A stretch of 64,000 bases of DNA from Thermohalobacter berrensis (lineage in GTDB: Bacteria; Bacillota; Clostridia; Tissierellales; Thermohalobacteraceae), in NCBI RefSeq assembly GCF_003609645.1, contig NZ_MCIB01000003.1, positions 1 through 64,000 of the forward strand. Reading direction: 5' to 3'. The notes below the pieces were generated by a model. The model ran no database searches, was not told the DNA's origin, and saw only the letters and a list, made by a program, of their open reading frames with translations. How positions within the stretch are numbered: the first letter of the stretch is position 1; the number at the start of each line of letters is the position of its first letter. The position numbers and the translations under genes are program-made. This document shows positions 1 through 10,521 of the stretch, piece by piece.

Positions 1-19
1 TTTTGTGACGACTCTTATT

Positions 20-48
20 AGTCTATCAAATTAATTGTTGTTTGTCAA
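20..48 (-). promoter_or_regulatory. Strong sigma-A promoter, copy 3 of 3, firing off the left edge
   Basis: On the minus strand a perfect TTGACA (43-48) lies 17 bases from TAGACT (20-25). It is preceded by an A-rich tract ending in CTCTTGACA, like an UP element. Transcription would leave the window at position 1. It is the last of three tandem promoters in this region. Confidence 0.7.
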
Positions 49-105
49 GAGTTTTTTTGAATTTTTTTATGTTATTTTTCGCTGTTTTTTTCATCAGCGT
101 TTATT

Positions 106-134
106 ACTATAACAAATATCTAATAGAGTGTCAA
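106..134 (-). promoter_or_regulatory. Strong sigma-A promoter, copy 2 of 3
   Basis: On the minus strand TTGACA (129-134) is followed after exactly 17 bases by TATAGT (106-111). The upstream A-rich tract and the CCCTTGACA context closely resemble the copy at 20-48. A short hairpin (cgctg/cagcg, 80-99) lies just after the predicted start site. Confidence 0.75.
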
Positions 135-183
135 GGGTTTTTTTGATTTTTTTATTGCTTTGTTTTTCTCACAGCGATTATAT

Positions 184-212
184 AATTTATCATAGAAAAA
201 TTAGATTGTCAA
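184..212 (-). promoter_or_regulatory. Sigma-A promoter, copy 1 of 3
   Basis: On the minus strand TTGACA (207-212) and TAAATT (184-189) are 17 bases apart. This is the most upstream member of the tandem set and lies 40 bases beyond the end of the amidohydrolase gene. The rest of 1-251 holds only A/T-rich spacer between these promoters and no gene. Confidence 0.6.
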
Positions 213-251
213 CATGTAATTAATAAAAAAGTCTTATATTAAAAATAGTTC

Positions 252-1349
252 TTATATTAATCTAGCTAAAATTATTTCTTTTAGTACCTCTTTTCCCTTG
301 TTTAAGGCTCTAATATCAAAGTTCATTTTAGGATGATGTAGTCCCATCTTTAAATTTGCCCCTATACCTATATAAGTACTTTTTAGTTTTAATTCCTTTG
401 TATAATAATGAAAATCTTCTCCTCCATATGTATATATCGAAGGAAGCACTTTACCAAGGACTTTAGTAATTGCCTCCTTTGCTATTGAAACTAAGTTGTC
501 ATCGTATTTAGCTGCAGGACACTCTTTTTTATCCACTATTTCACCTTTAGCTCCCATTACTTTTGGAATATTGATAATTAATTTTTCTGCTTTAGAATAA
601 AGTTTTTCCATTACTTCATTAGTTTCAGCCCTTAAATCTAATGTTATATTTACTAAATCAGGAATTATATTTGATGAATTATTACTTGTAATAAATTGAG
701 TTGCCTTTATTGAATAATTATTTTTTGGATTCATTCTTATATTGTTTATAGAATTTATTAATGATACACCAATATCTATAGCATTAACACCTAAGTGTGG
801 TCTTGAAGCATGAGCAGATTTCCCTACAATCTTAACCTTTAAGGTTTTAGCAGCACTATGAATAAGGGCAGGAGTCGCTTCTCCTAATTTGGCTTCCTTT
901 TCAGGTCTTAAATGTATACCTATTATTTCTTCTAATTCATCGATATACCCACTTTCTATAATCTTTTTCGCTCCAGCCATTATTTCTTCAGCAGGTTGAA
1001 ATATGAGAATAAGCTTTCCTTTTTTTATTCCCTGTTCAATTATTTCCTTTCCCATTCCTAGAACCATGGCACAATTGGCATCATGACCACAAGCATGGAT
1101 ATATTGTTTCTTTCCATTAATTTTATATTCTAATGCATCCATATCTGCTCGAACTCCAACTATCGGACCACTATTACCAGAATCAAGCTTTGCAACTATT
1201 CCTGTACCCCCGATATTTTTATATATTTCATAACCCATTTTACACAATTCATTATATATTAGTTGTGAAGTTTTATATTCTTTAAAAGCCTTTTCTGGTA
1301 TTTTATTAAGTTTATTATATATCTCTTCTGTATAACTATTATAAAACAT
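252..1349 (-). CDS. M20-family amidohydrolase/peptidase
   Basis: Predicted cytoplasmic zinc hydrolase of the M20D group, which cleaves N-acyl amino acids or related amides. The metal-site motif HACGHD is at residues 85-90, the QPAEE motif at about 118-122, GVRADMDAL at 65-73, and a C-terminal GGEDF followed by HHPKMNFD. A dimerisation-type segment with KSAHASRPHLG sits in the middle. At 365 residues it is slightly shorter than the usual 380-400. The ATG is preceded by GGAG at a rather long spacing. It lies downstream of the lysS terminator, so it is probably expressed by read-through or a weak promoter. The exact substrate cannot be told from sequence. Confidence 0.85.
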   Translation of the reverse strand: MFYNSYTEEIYNKLNKIPEKAFKEYKTSQLIYNELCKMGYEIYKNIGGTGIVAKLDSGNSGPIVGVRADMDALEYKINGKKQYIHACGHDANCAMVLGMGKEIIEQGIKKGKLILIFQPAEEIMAGAKKIIESGYIDELEEIIGIHLRPEKEAKLGEATPALIHSAAKTLKVKIVGKSAHASRPHLGVNAIDIGVSLINSINNIRMNPKNNYSIKATQFITSNNSSNIIPDLVNITLDLRAETNEVMEKLYSKAEKLIINIPKVMGAKGEIVDKKECPAAKYDDNLVSIAKEAITKVLGKVLPSIYTYGGEDFHYYTKELKLKSTYIGIGANLKMGLHHPKMNFDIRALNKGKEVLKEIILARLI

Positions 1350-1375
1350 TCTTAATTCAACTCCATTGCAAAATT

Positions 1376-1417
1376 TTAAAGGCGTATTAGATTGGGTTAT
1401 CTAATACGCCTTTTTTC
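1376..1417 (-). terminator. Intrinsic terminator after lysS
   Basis: A perfect 15-bp stem (1378-1392 with 1399-1413) with a 6-base loop abuts the lysS stop codon. T-rich sequence follows on both strands, so it could act in both directions. Confidence 0.8.
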
Positions 1418-3392
<1,975 letters not shown>

Positions 3393-3540
3393 TGACCTTC
3401 TCTCCCTTTCTAAATTATTATATAGTAGTATTAATTAATATTTTAATTATAGTAAAGAATTTTCCAACACTTTATCCCCATATATGTTGACTATTATAAT
3501 TTAGCTATCTTACCTTGTCAAGAGGTGGACAAATGTCTTT

Positions 3541-4464
3541 TCAAGTTTTTACATAAAAATTAGACATACTACTTTTTTCTTTTAAATAAATATCTGAAGC
3601 TTCTTTTATTGTATAGGATTTATTATTTATTACTATTTTAAAAAGATTAGATTCATTAATATCTCCTATCAACTGATACAAAGGTGATGGAACCTCCTTA
3701 GGTAACTTAAATTCTAAAGGCTGGGTTGTAACTTTATTGTTACCTTTTAATATAAAATCATCTATTACCATTAAATCCTTTCTTCTTTCTACAATATATT
3801 TGCTTAACTCTTTTCCTTTACTTAAGTCAATTATAATAGTTTTTTTATTTATTTTTCCTATATCTAGTTTAACATTATTTTTTAAATTAATTATAAATTT
3901 AAACTTGTTTATACTCTTTAAATTTAAGTTTTGAATAGAGCATATAGACAGTCCTGTAGAGTACAATACTTCTTTCTCTACTTTTTCTAAAAAATCTTTA
4001 TTACTTTCCATTACTGATAAATAATTTATCTTTTTGGATATATCAATAATTAAATTTCTTGACATATCTGTTCCATCACTTATAATAAGCAATTCCTGTT
4101 TAAGTAATGGTATATTATTAATATCACATATCTTTTCTATCACCCTATTAATTATACTAGAATTTACTTTTCTTCCATCGACAATTTTTAGATTGGTTTC
4201 TTTTTCTATTCTCTTTATATCCTCATAATTTAATAATTGTAACTTATCTAAACATATGGTACCTACATTCTCTAGCTTTAAATTTTTTATACTATCAATA
4301 ATTTTTTCAATATATTTTTCTCTACTAATATCTTTATATGTTACAAATATCCCTAAACCATATCCTATAATTTCTTTACTATCATTCTTATAATAATCAC
4401 AAATCTTCCTAGGTTTTATTAAATCATGAAATCCTAGTATTAATTTTTTAGGTATATACTTCAA
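3541..4464 (-). CDS. Uncharacterised protein paired with the quinate-dehydrogenase-like gene
   Basis: I do not recognise the family. The protein is soluble, lysine/isoleucine-rich and has no signal peptide or membrane segment. It contains alternating hydrophobic strands with short signatures such as GYGLGIFVTYKDIS and LLIISDGTD, suggesting an alpha/beta fold. The first conventional start is the TTG at 4464, but it has no Shine-Dalgarno. The frame stays open for 24 more codons up to an ATA at 4536. That ATA sits 6 bases behind GGGGGG, and the added residues (FVYVIKPSYYYKYLKSGS) look protein-like. The true start is therefore probably upstream. It lies 25 bases downstream of the 4561-5484 gene and is likely co-transcribed with it. 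Confidence 0.75.
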   Translation of the reverse strand: MKYIPKKLILGFHDLIKPRKICDYYKNDSKEIIGYGLGIFVTYKDISREKYIEKIIDSIKNLKLENVGTICLDKLQLLNYEDIKRIEKETNLKIVDGRKVNSSIINRVIEKICDINNIPLLKQELLIISDGTDMSRNLIIDISKKINYLSVMESNKDFLEKVEKEVLYSTGLSICSIQNLNLKSINKFKFIINLKNNVKLDIGKINKKTIIIDLSKGKELSKYIVERRKDLMVIDDFILKGNNKVTTQPLEFKLPKEVPSPLYQLIGDINESNLFKIVINNKSYTIKEASDIYLKEKSSMSNFYVKT

Positions 4465-4560
4465 GCTTCCACTTTTAAGATATTTATAATAGTAACTTGG
4501 TTTAATTACATAAACAAACTTACTATTACAAGATATATTTTTCCCCCCTTTTTAATTTTT

Positions 4561-5484
4561 CTATAATGCTTGCCTTTGATTTTTTAAATACTCTATTCTA
4601 GGCTCAAAATTTAGTCTGTCTAGTGTTCTGTTAAGCTCATCAGAACTTATTTTGTCAATATTCTTCCCTAAAAAAGCTACTATTGCTGCTTCCATAACAT
4701 TAGTTCCAAAGGATCTTCCATCTAACTCAGGAGTAGTAGTTACTAATATTGCTACTCCCCTTTTTTTCATATCCTCTACATCCTTTGATGTTACCGTATT
4801 TGTAATAACAATTTTTCCTTTCATATTTTGGGGCATATATCTTTTTATGTATAGAAAATCCCCAGCTATAATATCTGCTTCATTATAATATTTTGAAAAT
4901 CTACTCTCTAGTGATTGATTTTGTTTACTACCTGTAGGATATAACATACTAAATGGTAATTTTACTACTAAAGGTGCAATGACTTTTGCCACATTGTATA
5001 AAGTATTATATGATTTAATTTTAATAGGTATTCCCAAAGCAAAGATTAAGTCACCATAAGTCATAATACTTCCGGCTTTCTCAAAGGACTCTGCCATACC
5101 ATATCTATCTAATGCTGATGTTACTAATACTTCTTTTCCTTTAAGTTTAATAATATTCTTTTGGTTTATGTATTCTATAACCCTTCTTTCAAGTGTATCT
5201 TTTAGATAAGTTCCATCTAATATTGGTGTCTTTTTAGCTGCTCTTTTAATCTCTAATGACTCCCTAATTACATACCTTTTATCTTTGCATCTTAAATATA
5301 AATCAGTTCCTCCCATTCCAAATGCATCTACTTTCCCATCTAATTCTTTAATAAGTTCAATGACTTTTTCCTTGTCACCATCTGTACCAATTCTTTCAAT
5401 ATAAAACTTTTCACCAAAGAGTTCCGTTTCAACTTTATGATTTCTCTTTGATGACCCTAAACTTACACTTATTACTCTTTTCAA
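4561..5484 (-). CDS. Quinate/shikimate 5-dehydrogenase-like protein
   Basis: A 307-residue cytoplasmic protein of a clostridial family usually labelled quinate 5-dehydrogenase; the enzymatic name is inherited and I see no proof of it. Visible conserved-looking segments are DAFGMGGTDLYLR (about residues 53-65), ALDRYGMAESFEKAG and PFSMLYPTGSKQ. No classical shikimate dehydrogenase catalytic motif is evident. It starts with TTG at 5484, 7 bases behind GGGGGAG. It heads a probable two-gene unit with the unknown gene at 3541. Function should be treated as unassigned. Confidence 0.7.
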   Translation of the reverse strand: MKRVISVSLGSSKRNHKVETELFGEKFYIERIGTDGDKEKVIELIKELDGKVDAFGMGGTDLYLRCKDKRYVIRESLEIKRAAKKTPILDGTYLKDTLERRVIEYINQKNIIKLKGKEVLVTSALDRYGMAESFEKAGSIMTYGDLIFALGIPIKIKSYNTLYNVAKVIAPLVVKLPFSMLYPTGSKQNQSLESRFSKYYNEADIIAGDFLYIKRYMPQNMKGKIVITNTVTSKDVEDMKKRGVAILVTTTPELDGRSFGTNVMEAAIVAFLGKNIDKISSDELNRTLDRLNFEPRIEYLKNQRQAL

Positions 5485-5642
5485 TTTAGTTCTCCCCCTG
5501 TCTTACTCATAATAAAATAAGTTTATAGATTTACAATTATATATTCCCATTAAATACTGGTTTTATAAAAAGCAAATGTATTTCTTTAACAAATCTAAAA
5601 AAGAAAAGTTTCGTATTTTCCAATTTACATTTTAAATACCTC

Positions 5643-6614
5643 TTATATAATATTTTCCATATATTTGTAAAGCTCCTCCTTTAATTTTTCCTTACTTTCT
5701 ATAGTATTAACTTTTCTTCTCATTTCAGTAGCATTTCTCATTCCCTTTATATACCATGCTATATGTTTTCTCATTTCTTTGACAGCAACCCTTTCTCCCT
5801 TTAATTTTACAAGGAGCTCAAGATGTCTTATTATAACATCTATTTTTTCATTATTAGTAGGAGGTGGTAGTATTTCTCCTGTTTCCATAAAAACTTTTAA
5901 TCTTTTAAATAACCATGGATTACCTCTACTACCTCTTCCAATCATTATGGCATCACAACCAGTATAATCAAACATTTTCTTTCCATCTTCTACTGTAAAA
6001 ATATCTCCATTACCTATTATAGGTATTGATACACTTTCTTTTACTTTTTTTATAATATCCCAGTCTGCATTACCTGAATAAAACTGTTCCCTAGTCCTTC
6101 CATGTATAGCTAAGGCACTTACCCCTTCTGCTTCTGCAATTTTTGCTATTTCTACAGCATTTATGCTATTTTCATCCCAACCAGTTCTAATTTTCACTGT
6201 GACTGGCTTATTTGATGCCTTTACTACAGATCTCATTACTTTGGCAGCCATCTTAGAGTCCTTTAATAATGCGCTACCATCACCATTTTTTACTATTTTA
6301 GGTGTTGGGCAACCCATGTTTATATCTATTATGTCAATATCCTCTCTATTGTTAAGCTTTTTCTCTACTACTTTAGCCATTATATCTGGGTCAGAACCAA
6401 AAATTTGTACTGCTATTGGTCTTTCTTTTTTATCAATTGCCAGGAGAGTTTTAGTTTTTTTATCCCCATAATACATACCTTTACAACTTACCATTTCGCT
6501 ATATACCAAACCTGCTCCCATTTCTTTGCATATAAGTCTAAAGGACATATCGGTTATTCCTGCCATTGGCGCTAAAAAAATATTATTATCTGTTAAGACA
6601 TTCCCTATTTTCAC
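5643..6614 (-). CDS. dusB: tRNA-dihydrouridine synthase DusB
   Basis: FMN-dependent enzyme that reduces specific uridines in tRNA to dihydrouridine. The TIM-barrel start FLAPMAGITDMSFR, the catalytic-cysteine motif NMGCPTPKI followed by GDGSALL, the phosphate-binding GNGDI and the GRGSRGNPW segment are all present, followed by the helical C-terminal domain. I chose GTG at 6614 (323 residues) because AGGAG lies 8 bases upstream; a GTG at 6623 would overlap that site. This is the position of yacF/dusB in the B. subtilis order. It follows coaX, with a weak terminator between them. Confidence 0.95.
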   Translation of the reverse strand: MKIGNVLTDNNIFLAPMAGITDMSFRLICKEMGAGLVYSEMVSCKGMYYGDKKTKTLLAIDKKERPIAVQIFGSDPDIMAKVVEKKLNNREDIDIIDINMGCPTPKIVKNGDGSALLKDSKMAAKVMRSVVKASNKPVTVKIRTGWDENSINAVEIAKIAEAEGVSALAIHGRTREQFYSGNADWDIIKKVKESVSIPIIGNGDIFTVEDGKKMFDYTGCDAIMIGRGSRGNPWLFKRLKVFMETGEILPPPTNNEKIDVIIRHLELLVKLKGERVAVKEMRKHIAWYIKGMRNATEMRRKVNTIESKEKLKEELYKYMENII

Positions 6615-6643
6615 TAGTATCACTCCTATTTCTTTTTATATAC

Positions 6644-6677
6644 AGAAATAAGTAGCCTTAGAAGGCTACTTATTTCT
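6644..6677 (-). terminator. Hairpin between coaX and dusB
   Basis: A perfect 14-bp stem (6644-6657 with 6664-6677) and 6-base loop overlaps the coaX stop codon. The run of T after it on the minus strand is short, so it is a weak or partial terminator that would leave dusB expression reduced. Confidence 0.6.
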
Positions 6678-7442
6678 TTCATATATTATTCTTAATCCAT
6701 CCAATGTTAATAACTTATCTATTTTAGTAATGGTGTTAGATTCACTAGCAATAAGAGTTGACAAGCCCCCTGTTGCAATAACATTTTTAATCTCTCCACC
6801 CATCTCTTCCTTCATTCTCTCTACTATATAATCTACAAGTCCTACATATCCATATACAATTCCTGACTGCATGCTATTTATTGTATTTTTTCCAATAACC
6901 TTTTCTGGCTTTTTTAATTCTATTTTTGGAAGTTTAGCAGTTCTCTGAAATAAAGCCTCACTTGAGATTTTTATTCCAGGGGATATACAGCCTCCTAAAT
7001 AACTACCTTTTTCAGATATTGCACAAAAGGTTGTTGCTGTCCCAAAATCTATAACTATTGAAGGTCCACCGTATTTTTCATAAGCTGCAATTGCATTAAC
7101 AATTCTATCAGCCCCAAGTTCCTTTGGATTATCGTATCTTATATTCATTCCTGTTTTAATACCTGGACCTACAATCAAAGGTTTTTTATTAAAATATTTT
7201 ATAACTGTTGCTTGTAAAGTATACATTAAAGGGGGAACAACTGAAGATATAACAACAGCATCTATATCACTTAGTTTTAAACCATAGTATTTAAACAACT
7301 GATTTATTATCATACCATATTCGTCAGATGTTTTATTTTTATCTGTAGACATTCTCCAAAAGTTTATAAGCTTTTTGCCTTTGTATACTCCAAATACAAT
7401 ATTTGTATTTCCTACATCGAAAACTAATATCAATTTCTCCAC
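6666..7442 (-). CDS. coaX: Type III pantothenate kinase
   Basis: Phosphorylates pantothenate, the first step of coenzyme A synthesis. ASKHA-fold motifs are clear: [11 protein letters not shown] at residues 9-19, [15 protein letters not shown] and [10 protein letters not shown]. Length (258) is typical. The start is either GTG at 7442, very close to AAAGGAG, or TTG at 7433, which gives the family-typical N-terminus [10 protein letters not shown]. The gene begins 8 bases after the ECF transporter gene, an arrangement that suggests the transporter brings in the kinase's substrate or another coenzyme precursor. Confidence 0.96.
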   Translation of the reverse strand: MEKLILVFDVGNTNIVFGVYKGKKLINFWRMSTDKNKTSDEYGMIINQLFKYYGLKLSDIDAVVISSVVPPLMYTLQATVIKYFNKKPLIVGPGIKTGMNIRYDNPKELGADRIVNAIAAYEKYGGPSIVIDFGTATTFCAISEKGSYLGGCISPGIKISSEALFQRTAKLPKIELKKPEKVIGKNTINSMQSGIVYGYVGLVDYIVERMKEEMGGEIKNVIATGGLSTLIASESNTITKIDKLLTLDGLRIIYERNK

Positions 7443-7450
7443 CTTCTCCT

Positions 7451-8239
7451 TTATTCTTCTCTAGGTATTTTCCTTTTTAATGACATAACTACACTGGTTA
7501 CTATAATCATAGCTATAATTATTTCTGGTAATCCATTTGTAAGACCGATACCTAAGATTACTTTGCCTGCTACTTCTGGATTGGCTCCAATCTTCTCAAC
7601 GAAACTTTCCGCATATAAAGTATATATCATAGATAGTACCCCTATAGTATTCGTTAAAGTACCTATTGCTGCAGCTATTACCACTTCTATAGCCTTCACT
7701 TTCATTTTTTTATATGAGAAATATCCAATTAGAATAGAAAGTAAAATTAATAAACCATTTAAAAATAAATTCGTAGAACTTATATCCTGATTTAAACCAC
7801 TTATTAAATTTTTAACAAGATATGCTAAAGCTAATCCCCACATAACTGTTAAACTTGCTATTGAAGCTTTATTACCTAATTTCTTAAAGAATATATAGGA
7901 ATAGTATGCAGTAATACCTATAAGAATTCTAGGAAGTACAGATACTAAGGGATTTAAAAACACAAAGGATATAGGTGTAGGATTAGTTATAGCCTGTATT
8001 ATACTAAAAAGTCCAAATATGGCTCCTACCATAGCACCAACTAGTGGACCTTCCATTATTGCTCCTATTATAACAGGTATATGCATTATAGTAGCCCTTG
8101 TTGGTCCAACAGGTATAAAACCTATAGGTGTTAATCCTAATATAGCTGAAATACCACCTAAAACACCAATAATAGCCATTCTTCTTATAGTAAAATACTT
8201 ATTTGAACCTTCATTAGATGATAAACCCTTTTTAATCAT
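7451..8239 (-). CDS. ECF transporter S component (possible pantothenate uptake)
   Basis: Substrate-binding membrane subunit of an energy-coupling-factor vitamin transporter; it needs EcfA/EcfT, which are not in this window. About six membrane segments are visible, starting with [14 protein letters not shown] after a short cytoplasmic N-terminus that has the family-like FTIRRMA. Length 262 fits the COG4684-type S components. Pantothenate as substrate is an inference from the adjacent coaX; folate or another vitamin is possible. The ATG is 7 bases from GGGAGGT. A promoter and a strongly structured leader lie immediately upstream, so expression is probably ligand-controlled. Confidence 0.85.
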   Translation of the reverse strand: MIKKGLSSNEGSNKYFTIRRMAIIGVLGGISAILGLTPIGFIPVGPTRATIMHIPVIIGAIMEGPLVGAMVGAIFGLFSIIQAITNPTPISFVFLNPLVSVLPRILIGITAYYSYIFFKKLGNKASIASLTVMWGLALAYLVKNLISGLNQDISSTNLFLNGLLILLSILIGYFSYKKMKVKAIEVVIAAAIGTLTNTIGVLSMIYTLYAESFVEKIGANPEVAGKVILGIGLTNGLPEIIIAMIIVTSVVMSLKRKIPREE

Positions 8240-8246
8240 AGACCTT

Positions 8247-8346
8247 ACCTCCCGTTCCAGCTCCTAGCGGATACCAGACGTCCTTTAGGAAACTGTATTT
8301 AGTTTTATTTAACAGGTCTAGCTCTTAAGATGCTAGCCTATCCTAC
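8247..8346 (-). promoter_or_regulatory. Structured 5' leader of the ECF-coaX operon, candidate riboswitch
   Basis: Read on the minus strand from the predicted start site, GGATA (8339-8343) pairs with TATCC (8269-8273). Inside are three hairpins: GGCTAGC/GCTAGACC around 8311-8338, CTGT/ACAG around 8292-8314, and TCCTAAAGGA at 8281-8290. This gives a four-way junction. Downstream, TAGGA (8263-8267) could pair alternatively with TCCTA of the third hairpin, just before the GGGAGGT ribosome binding site. It shares the ATCCGCT ending with tetrahydrofolate riboswitches but not the rest of their core, so I assign no class. Confidence 0.55.
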
Positions 8347-8349
8347 ATA

Positions 8350-8378
8350 ATTGTAACAGTTTTAATTTTTTTATGCAA
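8350..8378 (-). promoter_or_regulatory. Sigma-A promoter of the ECF-coaX operon
   Basis: Minus-strand TTGCAT (8373-8378) and TACAAT (8350-8355) are separated by 17 bases. The predicted start site falls at about 8343-8346, exactly where the structured leader begins. Confidence 0.75.
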
Positions 8379-8402
8379 CTTAATTTAAAGCTGTAATTTT
8401 CC

Positions 8403-9368
8403 TTATTTAATATCAGTCCAAGCAGGGATATGCTTATATTTTTTAGCACTTTTTATAGCATTAACAATTGCCATTGATACAACTTCACTGGCTAATGTCC
8501 CAATTAAGTTTACATCTGTCTTAACTTTGCCTGTTGATAATGCAAAAATTGTGTCACCATCAAACATTGTATGTATTGGATTAATAGATTTGGCTAAACC
8601 ATTTTGAGCCATTTGAGCTACTTTATTGGCTTGGGGCTTAGTAAGTTTTCCATTAGTTGCAACTACACCTATTGTTGTATTTTGACCAGGAAACCCTGAA
8701 ACTTTTCCTTCTTTTTTCATTAATTCATAGGAATTAACCAATCTATTGTTCTTTCTATCAAATGCTCCAGCAAGTAATTCATTATTTTTGTAGTCATATA
8801 CATCTCCAAAACTGTTTACTGCAATAATTGCTCCAACCCAGAGCTCTCCTATATTTATACTTGCACTTCCTAATCCTGATTTCATGGCATGTTTAGGGCC
8901 TAAAATTTTTCCCACAGTTGCTCCAGTACCTGCACCTATATTACCTTGTCCTTTTTCCTTATCTTTAGCATTTAAGCAGGCATTATACCCCATATTAAAA
9001 TCTGGTCTTATTCTATGGTTTCCTATATTTAAGTCAAATAAAACTGCACTACAAACTATTGGAACCTTTGTTACCCCTACATCGAACCCTATATCATTAT
9101 CTTCTAAATATTTCATAACCCCTGAAGCTGCATCTAAACCAAAGGCACTTCCTCCAGATAATACTACTGCATGAACTCTATCTATTAGTTTTTCTGATGC
9201 TAAAAGATCTGTCTCCCTTGTGCCAGGAGCTGAACCTCTTACATCTACACCTGCTATTGCACCTTCTTCACACATTATAACGGTACATCCTGTCATAGCC
9301 TCAGTATTTTGTTCATGACCAACCTTTATTCCAGGTACATCTGTAATATAACCACTATACATATCCAT
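8403..9368 (-). CDS. P1/DmpA-family peptidase (N-terminal-nucleophile hydrolase)
   Basis: Member of the S58 / DmpA / NylC family of self-cleaving aminopeptidases and amide hydrolases. The N-terminal part has GHEQNTEAMTGCTV and VDVRGSAPGTRETDLL; a glycine-rich segment NIGAGTGATVGKILG lies at 143-156. The expected autocleavage site N-T is present in GQNTTIGVVATN (Asn230-Thr231), giving Thr231 as the new N-terminal nucleophile. Length 321 is normal. It overlaps the end of birA by 14 bases, so translation is likely coupled. The natural substrate is unknown. The short gap after it carries the promoter of the next operon. Confidence 0.9.
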   Translation of the reverse strand: MDMYSGYITDVPGIKVGHEQNTEAMTGCTVIMCEEGAIAGVDVRGSAPGTRETDLLASEKLIDRVHAVVLSGGSAFGLDAASGVMKYLEDNDIGFDVGVTKVPIVCSAVLFDLNIGNHRIRPDFNMGYNACLNAKDKEKGQGNIGAGTGATVGKILGPKHAMKSGLGSASINIGELWVGAIIAVNSFGDVYDYKNNELLAGAFDRKNNRLVNSYELMKKEGKVSGFPGQNTTIGVVATNGKLTKPQANKVAQMAQNGLAKSINPIHTMFDGDTIFALSTGKVKTDVNLIGTLASEVVSMAIVNAIKSAKKYKHIPAWTDIK

Positions 9369-10335
9369 ATAGCCCCCTTACTGATACTTCACCAGATATT
9401 AGCTTTTCTCTTTTGCCATTTTCAGTTTCTATTATTAGTTCACCTTCATTAGTTATATCAATAGCTTTCCCTATAATTTCTTGATTCCTAGAAATTATTT
9501 TTACTTTATTGCCTAATAAAATTGATTTTTTTCTGCATATATTTAAGGATTTACTTATTGAATTATTGTTAACTAACTCATTATACAATTCTTCAAAATT
9601 ATTAAGTATTTTCCCAACTAATTTTTTTCTGGAAATTGTATTTCCAATTTCTAATTTAAGAGAAGTTGCCATATCTTTTATGTCTTCTGGAAACTTTCTT
9701 ATATTGGCATTTATTCCTATTCCTATAACAATATAATTAATAATATTTAATTCTGCACTCATTTCTGTTAATATACCACATACTTTTTTTCTATTTAAAA
9801 CTATATCATTAGGCCATTTTATCAAAGCATCAATTCCCATTTCATTTATTGAATTACATACTGCTGCAGCTCCTATTTGTGTAACCTTTGAAGCATCCAT
9901 TGGATTAATATTAGGTTTTAATATAATTGACATCCATATACCTTCACCTTTTGGAGATGCCCAGCTTCTTCCTAATCTTCCTCTACCTTTTGTCTGTTCT
10001 TCTGAAATTATTACAGTACCTTCCTCTTCTCCTCTTTGAGCAAATTCCTTTGCTTTAATATTTGTTGAATCTATTGAATCAAAGTGTAATATTTTTCTGC
10101 CAATATACTCTGTATTTAAGTAGGGTGTGATTTCTTCTGATGTTAGTATGTCTGGTGAGGAAATAAGCCTATAGCCTTTTCGTGATACTGACTCTATATT
10201 ATATCCTTCTTCCTTTAACTGTTTTATATATTTCCATATAGATGTTCTACTTACGTTTAATTGTTGACTGATTTTTTCCCCTGAAATAAAGTCCTCTTTA
10301 TTATCCTTTAAAAGTTTTAGTATTTTCCCCTTCAC
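9355..10335 (-). CDS. birA: Biotin-protein ligase / biotin repressor BirA
   Basis: Bifunctional protein: an N-terminal winged helix (residues 1-60, with ISQQLNVSRTSIWKYIKQL) for DNA binding and a biotin ligase domain that attaches biotin to carrier proteins through biotinyl-AMP. The catalytic motif GRGRLGRSW is at 117-125 and KWPND at 173-177. A small SH3-like C-terminal domain follows. GTG start with AAAGGAGG upstream. Two targets lie in this window: the decarboxylase carrier at 12505 and AccB at 56653. No biotin biosynthesis gene or BirA operator was recognised here. Confidence 0.96.
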   Translation of the reverse strand: MKGKILKLLKDNKEDFISGEKISQQLNVSRTSIWKYIKQLKEEGYNIESVSRKGYRLISSPDILTSEEITPYLNTEYIGRKILHFDSIDSTNIKAKEFAQRGEEEGTVIISEEQTKGRGRLGRSWASPKGEGIWMSIILKPNINPMDASKVTQIGAAAVCNSINEMGIDALIKWPNDIVLNRKKVCGILTEMSAELNIINYIVIGIGINANIRKFPEDIKDMATSLKLEIGNTISRKKLVGKILNNFEELYNELVNNNSISKSLNICRKKSILLGNKVKIISRNQEIIGKAIDITNEGELIIETENGKREKLISGEVSVRGLYGYV

Positions 10336-10446
10336 TGGTATCCTCCTTTAATTAAAAAAGCTACTAAAATTATACCATTTTATCTTTAACTATATTTAAT
10401 GATAATTATTTAATTATTAAAATCAGTCAATAATACAAACTAAAAT

Positions 10447-10475
10447 AATGCTGATGGAACTATTCCATCAGCATT
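10447..10475 (-). terminator. Intrinsic terminator after the ytxH-like gene
   Basis: A perfect 12-bp stem (10447-10458 with 10464-10475) with loop actat is followed on the minus strand by ATTTTAG. It lies 47 bases beyond the stop codon of the YtxH-like gene. Confidence 0.7.
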
Positions 10476-10521
10476 TCACTTATAAAGTCAAAGTCTAATT
10501 TTTGTGTCTTGTAAACTAAAT

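Noticed and set aside
8247-8346. Tetrahydrofolate riboswitch or T-box for the ECF-coaX leader
   Set aside because: Only the ATCCGCT end (tetrahydrofolate class) or a TGG-A-CC-like word (T-box) is shared; the rest of each conserved core is missing. Kept as unnamed structured leader.
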